The position numbers were made by a program, and so were the translations under genes. Below, piece by piece: positions 1-12,035 of a DNA stretch of 64,000 nucleotides. Positions within the stretch are counted from its first letter, which is position 1. Each line of letters opens with the position of its first letter. The notes beneath the pieces were generated by a model that worked only from the letters and a program-made list of their open reading frames with translations, made no database searches and had not been told where the DNA came from. Source of the DNA: Priapulus caudatus (lineage: Eukaryota; Priapulida; Priapulimorpha; Priapulimorphida; Priapulidae); the NCBI RefSeq assembly GCF_000485595.1, contig NW_014577078.1:331284-395283 (forward strand), written 5' to 3'.

Positions 1-2916
1 AATCGAATTACAATGAAACAAAATACATGCCATAATCAACGCGGTGGCGGGAGGGCGCACTTGATTCGGTTGCCAGTGAGTTTATCAGGAGAATACCCAG
101 CTACAGTACACGTCAGTTGAGCGCTTTCGCTCTGCGGCACTTGTTTTATATTTAGATGTCATTTATTGTATAATGCATGCCAAAAATCAACCAGAGTGAA
201 CCAGTTAACACCAATCAGATTTTTAACAACCTAATTGTTTCCTTGATAGTATCTGAAATATGGCATCCTGATTATTTATTCATATGTAAGGTACATGTTT
301 CATACGCTGGAATTATTATCGATCTGGCATAATGTTCCGGTCCTATTAAAATACAAATTTACAGGACCGTATGTCTTGTAAAAATAAAGTTTATTGGCGA
401 CCCCTGCCACTAGGTATTAGAACAAGAAAATGTGAAAACGACTGGGAGAATATGATGAACCATAACTTTAAAACAATATTAAAGTTATGAATTTCCATGG
501 CAATGTTGGGGTATGTCTGATTGTCTGGTGGTTAATATGTTTGGACTACACGTTTTGCCTATTTTAAACCCAGTTGTGCAATGGTCAGCCTTAGGTTGCC
601 ATTTCATTCTACAAAAAGATAAGAGTTTAATTAGTGTTGTTTGCTTCCACATAAATGTAATATATTTGATAACTTTTAAAACCTATGACATTCTAGCATT
701 ATGAAACTTTAAGGCTATGTACAAGCGTAAAGATTGAGGCATGGGCGTTATAAATTGAGCATAATGCTACGCACGGTATGCAGGTAGGACACACGGCAAG
801 ATGCTGGAAACCCCAAACAATAAAAAAATATGGAAGAATTTTGTTCAGGTGAATATCCCAGTTCGCATATTATACTATAGCAACAATTTGCATGCCATTT
901 GGTAACCAAGTGCAAGTCTAGGATCCGTATGTTGTTACTGGGCATGTCGTGGTTCGAGATGAGATGAACATGAACAGAATGTTGTGCCAAACACTATTAG
1001 ACCAAGTTATGAGGTTCTAAATGTTTTTCCTGACATCATTAATCTAACATTCATCCTTTTAAACGAGCAGAGCCAGGCAGAGCTGTAATTTCGATCTTGA
1101 GTGCAATGTGCCGTGACAGTTTTACATTTAACTGTTCATGTATGATTGTTTTACAAACTGATGAAGGCTGTTAGTGTTAGTGTTATATATAGTGCAATAT
1201 AATGCCCTGTCCTACCCAAAGTAATTAAATGCTGATCATTATTAGACCGCTCAACATTTCTAGCTCTAAAAAGTAGTAATATGTGGAAAGATGTCAACTA
1301 TATTCGACGGTCGACTATGGATATATCGAGATAGGTTGATGTATCAAATGTCATACATGATGACACATGTATTGAATGACGTTAGTCTCGAAAAGTATTT
1401 CCCGGGAAAAAAAAAGAGATGAATAACACGAATTGTAGGACAACTCCTGTTAACAATTTGGGCAAATGTGCATGTATTTTATACATACATTACCTTATAT
1501 TATAGTATAGTAGATAATAATAGTAGTATGTACATACATGTCATGTATGCATATTTCCACACTACAACAAGGTTATAGGCCTAACACATTTGTGAAAATA
1601 CTGGTGAGTTGTTCGTTTTTGCTGTGTGGGAGTTTACCTGTACTCAGAATAGTGCTGTCTGGAGGCATTCTCTCTACCATTGTGTTTCATTGGAATGTTG
1701 GGAATGTGAGCAGGGTCAACAGGTTAGTAAACCTGCCCAGTACCTGTTCCCAGCGACTTAATGTTTATGTGCGCTGTACACGCCCACGTTCAAGCACAGC
1801 TCCCACGCGGCTCACTTATCTCTCGCTAAATTCCGTCTGATGATCAAGCGTCAGAGAAGAATTGAATCAAATATCATGCATCCGTAAGCACACCATTACA
1901 GGTGGTGTACTTATTATACCGCCTCGTGTAAACAAATTGCCTACCCGTACGAAGATGCGAGACTAACGCAATACGCAGCCAGCCGGACACCGATCTATTC
2001 GGATATTTCGATAAAAGCTGTTGAAAAACTACCCATATATCAAAGAAAATAATTAATAAATATTTGACTTCCTTCATATTTTAACTTTAAGTTGTATTAT
2101 TCTAGCCTTGTTATTAAACTTTTAGCATTAGTTTGCTATGTATACTGTAAATTTCAGGAGCCAACAAACTTAAATCAATCCAATTGATATCGACATTCGA
2201 TCGGAATGTCGAAAATCTGATACACCACAAGTTAAACAGTTGAAATCATAATGCTAATCGCACGGTAGCACCACGTGTGTGCCGTGTCTTAAATTAAAGA
2301 TTTCTAACAACCTGCCTGACTGCTCTCATATTTTCCTAGGCATCGCGATGTTTACTTCTATTACTGGCATAACAGGAAGTGTCTACAGTAAGGCTAACAT
2401 GTCTTAGATCATTCGTCCATCGTTACTTTCACCAGGATATGCATTGATTGAAATTTCTTTGTCAATTTCTTTTTGTTGGTTATTTTTTGGTCAGTTGTTT
2501 CTGGCCAGAAGGCTGTACCTCTACACTGTTAATATGAACTTGCACAAAGTAATTGTAGCGCTTAGGCTCCCGTTATCACCGTGCCTCAGTAATTCCTTGA
2601 AGTCATTTTATGTGTCAACCGTTTATTACGTCATTGTATAGATTACTGTAATTTACAAACGATTCCATTTTCCATACATCACAAAATGATGTAAAAAATA
2701 AACTTAAAAAAAAGCAAACAAAACATTCACTCATCATTCAGTGTTTAGGCTTTTAACTGCATACTACCTAACATAATGCAATGTTAAAAGTAACAAATTT
2801 GTATAACATTTCTTTAACATAAATGAAGATTTTAAGTATTGTAAATTGAGTTTGTAAACTACGTCTTACCATGTTTTATGGCTACGGTAATTTTATATGG
2901 CGACATAGTACACTAA
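1..2916. other. Putative upstream intron, no gene seen
   Basis: AT-rich noncoding sequence with short, unrelated open frames. It contains the 110-bp repeat unit at 36-145 and, near 2360-2410, a fragment of a dispersed repeat (AAGGCTAACATGTCTTAGA) that recurs at 26630, 36340 and 59210. No splice-bounded block matches the YAP N-terminus or any family I recognise. Confidence 0.6.
36..145 (+). repeat. 110-bp dispersed repeat unit, copy 1
   Basis: It starts TCAACGCGGTGGCGGG and ends in GAGCG-CTTT-CGCTC hairpin arms followed by TGCGGCACTTGTT. It is almost identical to 30258-30367, with only a few substitutions and no indels. Flanks differ on both sides, so the ends are well defined. The 5' TC and the hairpin close to the 3' end are compatible with a Helitron-like element, but the final bases do not match the classical CTRR end. 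Confidence 0.8.
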
Positions 2917-3650
2917 AGGTCCCCACACACGGTGAGGTTCTTGCTGAGCACGGAGCGTGAGTTTCGTGCTCAGCAGGAATCTCACACCCCCGCACCCTGT
3001 GAGATTCGTGCTGAGCACGGAGCGTGAGTTTCGTGCTCAGCAGGAATCTCACACCCCCGCACACGGTGAGATTCGTGTTGATCACAGAGCGTGAGTTTCG
3101 TGCTCAGCAGGAATAGCGTGAGTTTCGTGCTCAGCAGGAATCTCACACCCCCGCACACGGTGAGATTCGTGTTGATCACAGAGCGTGAGTTTCGTGCTCA
3201 GCAGGAATCTCACACCCCCGCACACGGTGAGATTCGTGTTGATCACAGAGCGTGAGTTTCGTGCTCAGCAGGAATCTCACACCCCCGCACACAGTGAGAT
3301 TCGTGCTTAGCACGGATCTTCCGAGTGGGTGCCACTGTCTGGTGCACGGGTGCACGAAGCGGTCACTGGAGCGGGTGCACGGCTGAACCAATCAAAATGC
3401 GCTGCCACTGAGTGAGAACCAATCAAAATGTGCCGCCACTGAGTTTCTTGCTCAGCAGGAGTCTCACATCCCCGCACACGCTGAGTTTTCAGCCTCGCGA
3501 GACCAAAATGATCAAACACGACAGATATTTTTCTCACTGCCTCGCGAGATCGGAAACTCAGTGAAATCGACCCCGCACACGGTGAGGTTCCTGCTGAGCA
3601 CGAAACTGACATTGCGTGCTCAGCGCGAACCTAACCGTGTGCGTGGGCCT
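2917..3650. mobile_element. Harbinger-like MITE with internal 67-bp tandem array
   Basis: The left end AGGTCCCCACACACGGTGAG and right end …CGTGTGCGTGGGCCT are imperfect inverted repeats, and TAA flanks both sides (2914-2916 and 3651-3653). A 3-bp TWA duplication and such ends fit the PIF/Harbinger superfamily. The interior holds tandem units of 67 bp starting near 2999, 3066, 3160, 3227 and 3294, with one partial 27-bp duplication. Each unit has the inverted pair GCTGAGCAC/GTGCTCAGC. It has no transposase coding capacity. Confidence 0.8.
2999..3310 (+). repeat. 67-bp tandem repeat inside MITE
   Basis: Five units begin GTGAGATTCGTG and contain GAGCGTGAGTTTCGTGCTC followed by a CACACCCCCGCAC block. 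Spacing is 67, 94, 67 and 67 bases; the 94 includes a 27-bp partial duplication. All six frames are short and repetitive, so this is not coding. Confidence 0.9.
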
Positions 3651-3914
3651 TAACTAAACATATTCACAACCGTTGCATGCTGCCTGTATTCTCAACCTGA
3701 CTGCCACGAGAGATGTGGTACCAGGCTAGAAGAACCACTTACATAACAGAATCAGATGCACTTTTGTTAGAATTAGAAGCACTTGTATAGACATAGCCAT
3801 TTACAAGGCAACCATCATGATATTGAAAAATGGAATTATTCACTTTTTATATACCACAAGAGCATAAATACTTGGCAATTTCAAAATTGGTGTAATAAGT
3901 AGCGTATCTGCTAA

Positions 3915-4348
3915 AGCGGGGGACACACCATGCAAATTTATTCGCACGTCCGCAGCGATTGTTAAAATTGCAGCGAAATTCGCATGGTGTGTCCGCTGAA
4001 GCGCGGGCGAATTTCACTGCGAATTTCATCTGCACCGAAATTCGCAGCGATCAAACATGTTTGATATTTTCGCTGGATACAAATTCGCATCGTGTGTCCG
4101 TGGAAGCGAAAATCAAGCCGGCCGATGTTATAATGCAGCGAATCATTGATCAGTATGCTAATCACGTGACCACATGACTGCTGGAGCCATGGTTGGAGCC
4201 GTGTGGCAAAAATAGATCGCGTGTAGTGTGTCCGCTGCGGTCGCGTGAATAAATTCGCATGGTGTGTCCGCTCAATTATCGGATGCGGGTGCGAATAATT
4301 TCGCTGCGGATATGATCGCAGCGAAATTCCCATGGTGTGTCCCCCGCG
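3915..4348. mobile_element. Harbinger-like MITE, TAA TSD
   Basis: The left end is GCGGGGGACACACCATG and the right end CATGGTGTGTCCCCCGC, a 17-bp perfect inverted pair lying one base inside each boundary. TAA lies at 3912-3914 and 4349-4351. GGTGTGTCCGC and TTCGCATGG motifs recur inside in both orientations. There is no coding capacity. Confidence 0.85.
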
Positions 4349-5714
4349 TAAACGGTGAGCCTATATCTCACTGCATTCTTTTTAGGTTTTGGTTGTGCTT
4401 GAGAGGTGATTTGGTTGAAAATTCACAGTCAGTCGATTTTTTCATTTTAGTAGGTCCGCGTGCTTGACGCAAATTGAAGCGATTGCATTGTTTTCACCTA
4501 CTTCGCCACAGAAAAGAATTAACTTCGTACATAAGCAGTGGTCGGTAGCGCCCAGTTACTTGCTAGCAAGCCACTGAAGGGTTCCAAATTTATTTAAGAT
4601 ATTTCACGTTATTCTAGCTGTGGCGATGTTTCGGAGCTGTGCCAGCTACGCGTTTTTATATGGCAAGTGTTTGAGACGGTATTTTGGTGTGTGACCGTTT
4701 CTTGGAGCTAAGAATTTACCCGATGCCTACTCTGCGTACATGGTATGCATTTGATGTGCACATGCTACGCCAACACTCATAGCGTGTGTAACATTCATCT
4801 AAATGTACTGTGCATGTGCGCAGACTTACATACTGTACGCGTACATGCCTGTACGCGTTAACACGCGTTACTACACAAGGTGTGCCATACAACACAAGTA
4901 GTCCATTATGAAAAATGTCAGCATTGTAGCATTGTTGTCCACTGTAGTCATCTTCTTATTATGCTAAGGTTAGTGGATAGTTACCCGGGAAATATAAAGC
5001 CGTATACTCGTAGAATGAATTTCGTACTTATGTCAGTATGTGAAGAGTACACTGTTAGAGCACAGCACTCAGCAGCTTGTGAATTTGAGAGAAGATGCAT
5101 CTAAAACTGCACGCAGACAATCTCTTTAATAGCAATGCTAGTGTAAACACTATGACTGCCAACGCCATCAGGTGCAAATAATATTAAGTCAAATTGAGAT
5201 GATTTACACCGTATACGCATACATGTATGCGTATTAGGTGTAAATAATACCGTCATGAATGTGTATGGCAGACTTTGGCAGTATGCCTTATGTTACGTGC
5301 TTGACGGGGGCACGTGTGCGTACGTGTATCATTATGGGATATTCGCTTCTTAGTCTATGTGTGCAGAAACAGTGCATCTGGCTGTACAATTGTGGGCTAC
5401 TTGCACATGACTTACTCCCTTCACACTTTATGAATGCTTTATATTGCTAAAATGCAAATCTTTTGTAGGGGTGATTTTGTATTTTTCCTCGTTTTTTTCG
5501 TTCTCGCTTCCTTTTTTGTCGTGGTCATTTATATGATGGGTACTGGGCATATTGCCTATCACTTTTGTGTATTTTTTCGTTATTCCATGTGTGTATGAAC
5601 TCAACAACTTTTAGTAGTTATATTTTGTGTTCTATCATAGCCAACTAAAAGGACAGAGGTAAACAATATAAAATATGAAATTGTAGACATGTGCATTTTT
5701 TCCATGGTATTTAG
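4349..5714. other. Noncoding, one strong palindrome
   Basis: No gene or known repeat is recognised apart from the palindrome at 5202-5245. There is a CGTACAT-rich patch near 4790-4870. Confidence 0.5.
5202..5245. repeat. 44-bp two-tier palindrome
   Basis: Outer arms ATTTACACC (5202-5210) and GGTGTAAAT (5237-5245) flank a perfect 22-bp inner palindrome (5213-5234) centred on CATG, whose half-site is ATACGCATACA. Each strand could form a long hairpin. Function unknown. Confidence 0.85.
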
Positions 5715-6145
5715 TTTTCCACCCGGTCTGTCAGACCATGTCTTCCAAAAAAAGGTTGGAAATCTGTCCTCGCCCCAATGTAACCCGTGTTCCCTAATTT
5801 TGCCAGGATGAAAGCTTATGTCACCCTGACTCTGTATACTGAATATCAAAAACATGGGTAAAACAGTTTACATTTTTGCCGCAATTGTGCGTTTCTTTCA
5901 ATACCATCAGTTGAATTGAAAGGAGAATATTGATATTCCCCCTTCCTTCACGCCTCTTGACCTTTGACCATTGGCCTGAGATTCAACCATCCAATGTCGT
6001 TTCGGATTGCTGCCCTGCCCTCTTACATCTAATCCCGAAAATCAGTACGGTATGTTGAGCCGTTTACATTTGTGTCAATATTGCTAACGGACGGAGGGAC
6101 CGACGTTCATGCCATTCTACATGCTGTATCTGACTATATATCAGG
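5715..6145 (-). repeat. Diverged copy of repeat family 1 (minus)
   Basis: It shares scattered blocks with the reverse complement of 19798-20200: CAGACCATGTC, CTCTTGACCTTTGACC, GAGCCGTTTA, and a CTATCTGACT/TCAGATG-like end near 6130. Heavily diverged, so an old copy. Confidence 0.65.
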
Positions 6146-6833
6146 CCTCAATAGTTATTTTTCGTTACTATATTTAGACATGTATGGTAACTTATTTCTT
6201 TTGCTTATCTGTATGACAGATAATACTGGTATTTTGAGGTATTGTTTCTGGTCACCAGCTATAAATAAAAATTATGCTATTGCTTAGAAATTCCAAGGGG
6301 CCGGCTGATATGGTTTATACATTTCTTCATGTAATTGCCCATCAGCTGCTTACGTTAATTTCATTTAATTTGCCAGTATTTTCTTTTATTTGCCACGTAG
6401 CTGCTTACAGCACTACGAGAGCAATATGAGAAAGGACAGACTGGGATGTTGTTTCTGTACGTGAGTGTCAGTTTGGCCTCTGTGTGCTGTGCGCGGAAGA
6501 TTGAAATGAACCCACCATGAGCAGCTGAGCGTGGCAAGCGCACTGTACATGTAGTGGCTTTAATAATCAGTACCGCCTGCGCTGCCTGAAGGTTGGGAGC
6601 CCGGCCTTGCTGCTGCGAAGACAGCTGCCGCAAGATACGCAGGCTACTTGGTAAAAACTTCAGAGTGCGCCAGATGTCTATGGCGTCTGCAAATTCCCGC
6701 TGCTCTCTGCTCGCCCGGACAAGGAGGAATAGCGTCTTGCGCCCGTGCTGCGTACATGTAGCAGCATCTCTGCCCGTTGGTCAACATCGGCGCTAAAACG
6801 TTAGTGCTGGAAGAGATATGTGTATTCAGTAAC

Positions 6834-7096
6834 GCTCATAGGGTCTATGTCCCCCAGGGTACTATCGGAGGGTACCCTGGGTACGGTTCGATATATCGGA
6901 ACGTAGCCTGGTAACTATCTGATGTGGTTAGGGTTAGGGTTAGGGAGTAGGCGTAAGCGACTCCCTAGACTCGTTAGTGTAGTAGGCGAGGTACGGTCCG
7001 GCATATTAGATAGTACCAGGGTACGTTCTGATATATCGAACCGCGAGTACCCGCGGGTATATTCCGAGTACCCTGGGTGACATAGACCCTCTCAGC
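6834..7096. mobile_element. MITE with telomeric core, 9-bp TSD, copy 1
   Basis: The element begins GCTCATAGGGTCTATGTCCC and ends GGTGACATAGACCCTCTCAGC, with inverted repeats of about 30 bp. The 9-base direct repeat TTCAGTAAC lies immediately outside both ends (6825-6833 and 7097-7105). Three TTAGGG units occupy 6928-6945. 9-bp duplications are typical of Mutator-like (MuDR) transposons, but the superfamily is an inference. It has no coding capacity. Confidence 0.93.
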
Positions 7097-7105
7097 TTCA
7101 GTAAC

Positions 7106-7629
7106 TAAGGTTCGCGGCGATGTCATTCCCTGACGCGTGCACAGTCCAAAACCAACATAATATGCAGGAGCACAAGGCAGTGGTATATCTCGGGATGGCG
7201 CCTTGCCGAACTGCTAGGCGGCAGCCCTGTGCCACGCGTGGCGTATGATGTGATTAATCAGTTTTTGTTTTTGTGAGCGGTAATTGGTGTGAAGAAAAAT
7301 TTTGAAATGTTATCAGTCACTATGTGCTGTGCTTAGTGACAACTGGACAAAGTCCCGAATAATAGTGCAATGCTGAACATTTTTGTAAACGTATTCATGT
7401 CAAAGATATTTACCAACGTGCACTACTTAGTATTTGTCAGTACTTATCTACGAATATAAATATTTTTATTGATTGGATTCACATGCCTGATAACATGTAG
7501 GCGAGCCATTTATACTTATAACCCGACTTAAGATATATATATATTTAGACCAAAGAAGAATCCTGTTTTAAAATTTACATTCCTGCCACATCAGTGTCGA
7601 TTAAAGACAAAATATGGGTATATTATCCG
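7106..7629. other. Noncoding, nothing recognised
   Basis: Short open frames only, with no repeat match inside the window. Confidence 0.4.
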
Positions 7630-8122
7630 CATTGTTAATGAATGCTAGAATAACTGACCTCTCGAATAATTAATAAGTATATAACCTCCCTGCTAAGTTC
7701 GTATTAGATTGCCTAATTTCATAAGATGTTACTTTGCAAGCCAGATATTGAGGGCATATAAAACGAAATGAACATGTATGATAAATCATAAATAATGATG
7801 GTAACGTTGCGTGTTGCCAGGCATTTGGGTGAAACCGGCACGAAATGAACATGCATTTGACAAAATGTATGATAAATCATTAATAATGATGGTAACATTG
7901 CGTGTTGCCAGGCATTTGGGTGAAAATTCTGTATTTCTGATTGAAAATCGTAAGCAACTACTGATATTAAAATGCTAATGATTTTCAATTGAGCTTTTTC
8001 TGAGTAATCACCAGTGGAATAGGACGAACTAAGATGAATTTGCTGGTAAGGTTATATATATTTATATATACTTATGAACCTACACAAAGTTCCAGTTGTG
8101 TTAGCATTTGTAAACAGTGTGG
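7630..8122. mobile_element. Long-TIR element, diverged copy
   Basis: The left arm (from CATTGTTAATGAATGCTAG, with TAATAAGTATATAACC) is an imperfect inverted match to the right arm (TTATATATACTTATGAACC to TTAGCATTTGTAAACAGTG). Both arms resemble those of 43182-43826. Inside there is a direct duplication of about 95-110 bp, near 7765-7840 and 7865-7930 (ATAATGATGGTAAC…TTGCCAGGCATTTGGGTGAA). Confidence 0.7.
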
Positions 8123-8928
8123 ATTAAAAATAGCTATTTTCTTTGTCTAATGCTTACCGGAAGCTAATAAGTGCCAAATATTACACCTAGTGATGTGAGG
8201 TTCTGCTTTTTTCAACGAAATATAGTACTTCATGTTATCAAATACTCTAAATATAGTTTAACCACGATTTTGTAAAAATTGTATGAAAAATGGTTTCTGG
8301 TATGACGTCACATGGATGAAATGATCCTAGCAGTTATTTCTCCACCAAATTTCAAAATTCCCATGATATATTCATTATTGTGACAATGTGTCAATGAGCT
8401 GTGAAGAATTTAGAGGATTTGGCAGTTGGAAGATAAAATAAGTTAGCTTTTGATTTAGTTTATGTTCAAGATTTCACTGTCAGAATTCAATGAATCCTTG
8501 TAACAAATCTTTTTTTAATAGTGATGTTGATAATAATTGTTACAGTGCTCTTTTTAGCAACAACCTGATACTGTTCATGGAGACCAACTGCAACCCACCC
8601 AAACAGCTAACCGGCATTGGTATACCTTGAATATTGCACCGGCCTGTTCTCTCACGCGCACACTACGTGTATGTCTGTATGTTTGCGTGGGCGTGCGTGC
8701 ACCATATTGATATTTTAGGTTTCTAAACACCCTTATCTTCGTATGAAATATTTTTACTTTGTAATATAAATATATATGATGTTCCCGCACGTTGATTTGT
8801 ATACCAGCCATATAAAATACTTATAAATATAATTTGCTAAATGAATAATGAGTATAGAAAATGCGTATAGTGTGGCCATTATAGAGATAGGATAGAATGT
8901 AAGGCATATATATATATATGATATATAT
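8123..8928. other. Noncoding, nothing recognised
   Basis: AT-rich with short TA tracts (8905-8935). No gene signal. Confidence 0.4.
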
Positions 8929-9300
8929 GTAACAGCGTGTGCAAGATAGGTATGATAGTTGTCAACGTTTTATGTTGTAGACAGTGGATTAATGAAACTC
9001 TAGTGCAAATGCAGATCTAGGGGGTGGAATCACTATAATGAAGCTGACTCTGAGAAGACAAAGCCTGCATGTTATCCGGTTTCTCACTAGTCGAGAAACT
9101 GAGGTAGTTGTTAAGGATCGAGGAATGGAATAAGCACCTATATAAAAGGGGGCCAGATATCTAGCAAGGGATTGTAAGGTAGAGGGATTCCAAGATAGAG
9201 ATCGAGACTCCTAGGTGATGAGACTTGCGGACTCTCAATACTCTGGTCACCTCACATTTGTAACCGTTGGTTAACCACCATTTTCCTTACCAACCAACCA
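8929..9300 (+). promoter_or_regulatory. Promoter-like or LTR-like block with TATA box
   Basis: A strong TATA element (TATATAAAAGGGGG, about 9138-9151) sits about 155 bases upstream of an ATG in good context (CCAACCATGG, 9295-9304). The block starts TGTAACAGCGTGTGCAAG, as Gypsy LTRs often do, and has a CA before a T-rich junction near 9256. The frame from the ATG runs only 21 codons before TGA. I see no second LTR or retrotransposon coding next to it. It could be a solo LTR remnant or an unrelated promoter. Confidence 0.35.
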
Positions 9301-11950
9301 TGGAAAGGCAGAGAAACGATAGAGAAGGCAGAGGCAAGGGCAATGTGAATGAGGTAAAACAATGATTAAAAAGCTAGAGGCAGCAGGTGGAGGAGCGACA
9401 GAATACTGTTAGAGAAGATAGAGGAAGAAAGAAGGTAGAATATGGAAGTATGAGTATAGGAGGTGGGTAGTTAGCTGATGGTAGAGAAGTATGGGAATGT
9501 GTGACAGTGGGGAGATGAGGGGGTGTGGTAACTCACAAAGGCCTTCAGTGATATCATTTGTCTTTATACATCTTTCCCAATTTTTGCTTTTTCATTAGCA
9601 TTTTACCCTATGAGGCTATGAAACAAGATTAGAGAAGGTGGTGAGCCGTTGTTTTTTCCCGTTTTGTGCTGAGAGCATGTCGGACGCTCAGTTGCACAGT
9701 TCCTGATCCAATACTTCAAGGGCAGATGTCGGTCAACATTGTGACTACAGCATATCTAAACACGGAATCCCATACCACTGGCAGTTCCAGCAGATCGGTT
9801 CAATTCAGTTTTCCACACTGTTGCCTTTGCTGTTCCGTATGTTCAGTTCTTTTACATATAACTGTCGAAGACTTTTGAGGCTCCATAACAATATATCAGG
9901 TTTTCCTACATGACCAACCAGCTTCTGCACCCGCTTCTCGCATATCTTGTGTCTACCTGTGCTAGCCTGTTTTTATGCGAACACTAGACGTTTTGCTTAG
10001 AGACAATGCTCAGGAAAGTTAACGTCAGGTGTTCTTGGCTGTGTCTTTGTGGTTTTTAAAGATTTTGTAAGTTTGTAGAGCCCAAGGTTCTGTGTACTGC
10101 TATAATGTAAGTCGTTGGCCTCACTCCTAGCTAGGCGCCGGGATTTTCTTGCTAACCCCGTCTCTTCTCTCAGTAGTTTCTGATGTTATTCATTCAGGAA
10201 CAAAGAGCAACAGATTCGACTGAGAGATGGTACAGGCATGCAGTACAGGCTAGGTTCTCCCAGAAACAGTGTCTTCCCCAAGAGAAGGTAAAAATGTTGC
10301 ATGCAAGAGACAGATACCTGTAGTGACTAGAACTACCATCTGGATGTTAACTTTAGTAGCCATTTGTGCAGCAACATGGTCGTTCAGTTAACACTGGAAA
10401 TAAATCTCGAACTTTGTAACCTAGCTTGTTGGTTTTCTCATCTTTAAACACATGACCCTAAGTGTTGATAGTCCTTGTAGATGCCTGCATCTAATATTAG
10501 TGATATTCTGAGAAAGAACTGACATATATGTATATATATATATATTATATACACACACATATATATCAGTTCCTTTTCGTATAATATGTACATAATATGT
10601 TTACATATCACACTAAGCCACAGGGTGATTACAATTGTCGTTCGCTGCCACCTATGGCCAATGGTACATGTATGCATTCATGAATCCGTTCTTGGTTGAG
10701 TGGTATTTTGATGTGATTGAGAGTTTATATTACATAAATTGGTACAGCAGTTTGTACTGAAATGTATCACGCAAAATATAGCTTGCAACATGTTGGGTGT
10801 CTATCTTTGCATACTGTGTACTGGGCTTTAGTATTAAAGTATTTTCAGCACGTAGCCAACTAATGTGGTGTTATAATATTTTCGTGTGAATATGAAACAT
10901 TTGATCGTGTTATAGATTTAGTGACTGTAGATATCATAAGAAATAATAATGGTGGGTACAACTTTAATGCTGTATCTGTATCTCATATGATATTCGTTTC
11001 TTCACTAAAAAGTTTAAGTTGGTTTCTTCACTAGGGAGACATTCTTTAACCGCCAGTACTAATTATGTCACCATTTATGGCTTCAACTTCACCTTTTGCA
11101 TCAAATTGAGATGTGGAAGATGAAAGCAAAAGTACGAAATTAACCCATTTTCTGTAACTTGACCAGAAAATTAAGGGTAACAATGCAGATTGAATAACAC
11201 GAATAATAATAAAGAGGAATCTGAATCAAGAGATCAGTTGTTAAAAATCAAAAGTCAAACTGCACATTGTTTGTGATATCAAATGAACCATATATATGTA
11301 ATATTTACAGTGTTGCGAAGCTGATTTATTGTTTTGTTAGGTACTGTGATCTTGTAAATAAAGTACTCTCCGTGTTATTTTTTGGGTTAATATTTGTATG
11401 TGTTTTTAACGTACAATTAATAGTGTCTAAACACAGAGCAATTCTGTAATGAGTTCACGCGTGTGTGCTTTGTGTAGTGTCTTCTGCTGCTCTTGTCTTT
11501 ACTTGGGCAATTATGACACATTTAACACAGTGTCTTGTAAATGTTTTGCTTGTAGGGTGTATGCTTCACTCTCTCAGCCATGATATGACACTTGCCAGAA
11601 GGCTTCTATAAAATTACATTATATTAATAATATACCTCTATAAATACTGATATTTGTAATATATTTATTGTTACGCCTGGAAATACAAGGAAATTTTTTT
11701 ACTTGGTAACATAGTTTGCTATTTTTTTAATTGTAAGAACCTTGCGCATGTTACCGGGGACCGGGCAAAAAGCCATTTCGAGCAGTGGTATGCGTCTTGT
11801 GTACATCACTGAATCGTTGGGATTAAAACTTAGCCATATGTTATATACGTCGTGTGGTCGTGTGTATAACCTGACCGTGTGTATGATGAATAGTAGTACA
11901 CCAATGCCGTGCCTGGCCCCGTTCTACATGCACCAGGAGTAAATAATACC
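9301..11950. other. Noncoding, one short splice-bounded open block
   Basis: No recognised gene. A 90-base block at 10198-10287 has an AG acceptor and a GT donor and two open frames, but matches no family I know. AT-rich elsewhere, with a TA/CA tract near 10530-10565. Confidence 0.4.
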
Positions 11951-12035
11951 AAGAGTCCATAATAGAGACATCTATTAATTCTCTAACTCTTCTTAACTCT
12001 TCTTAAAACTCTAACGTGTCTATTATGGACTCTTG
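11951..12035. mobile_element. Tiny palindromic MITE
   Basis: The left end CAAGAGTCCATAATAGAGAC and right end GTCTATTATGGACTCTTG are inverted repeats with one extra base, separated by about 45 bp. ATAATA occurs within one base of both ends and may be the target duplication. Confidence 0.7.

Noticed and set aside
2999-3310. Regular repeats that could suggest a CRISPR array
   Set aside because: Units are contiguous 67-bp tandem copies with no variable spacers, and lie inside a transposon in animal DNA.
6928-6945. TTAGGG repeats as a real or interstitial telomere
   Set aside because: Only three units, inside a defined MITE with TSDs, and repeated at 49880-49897 in the same context.
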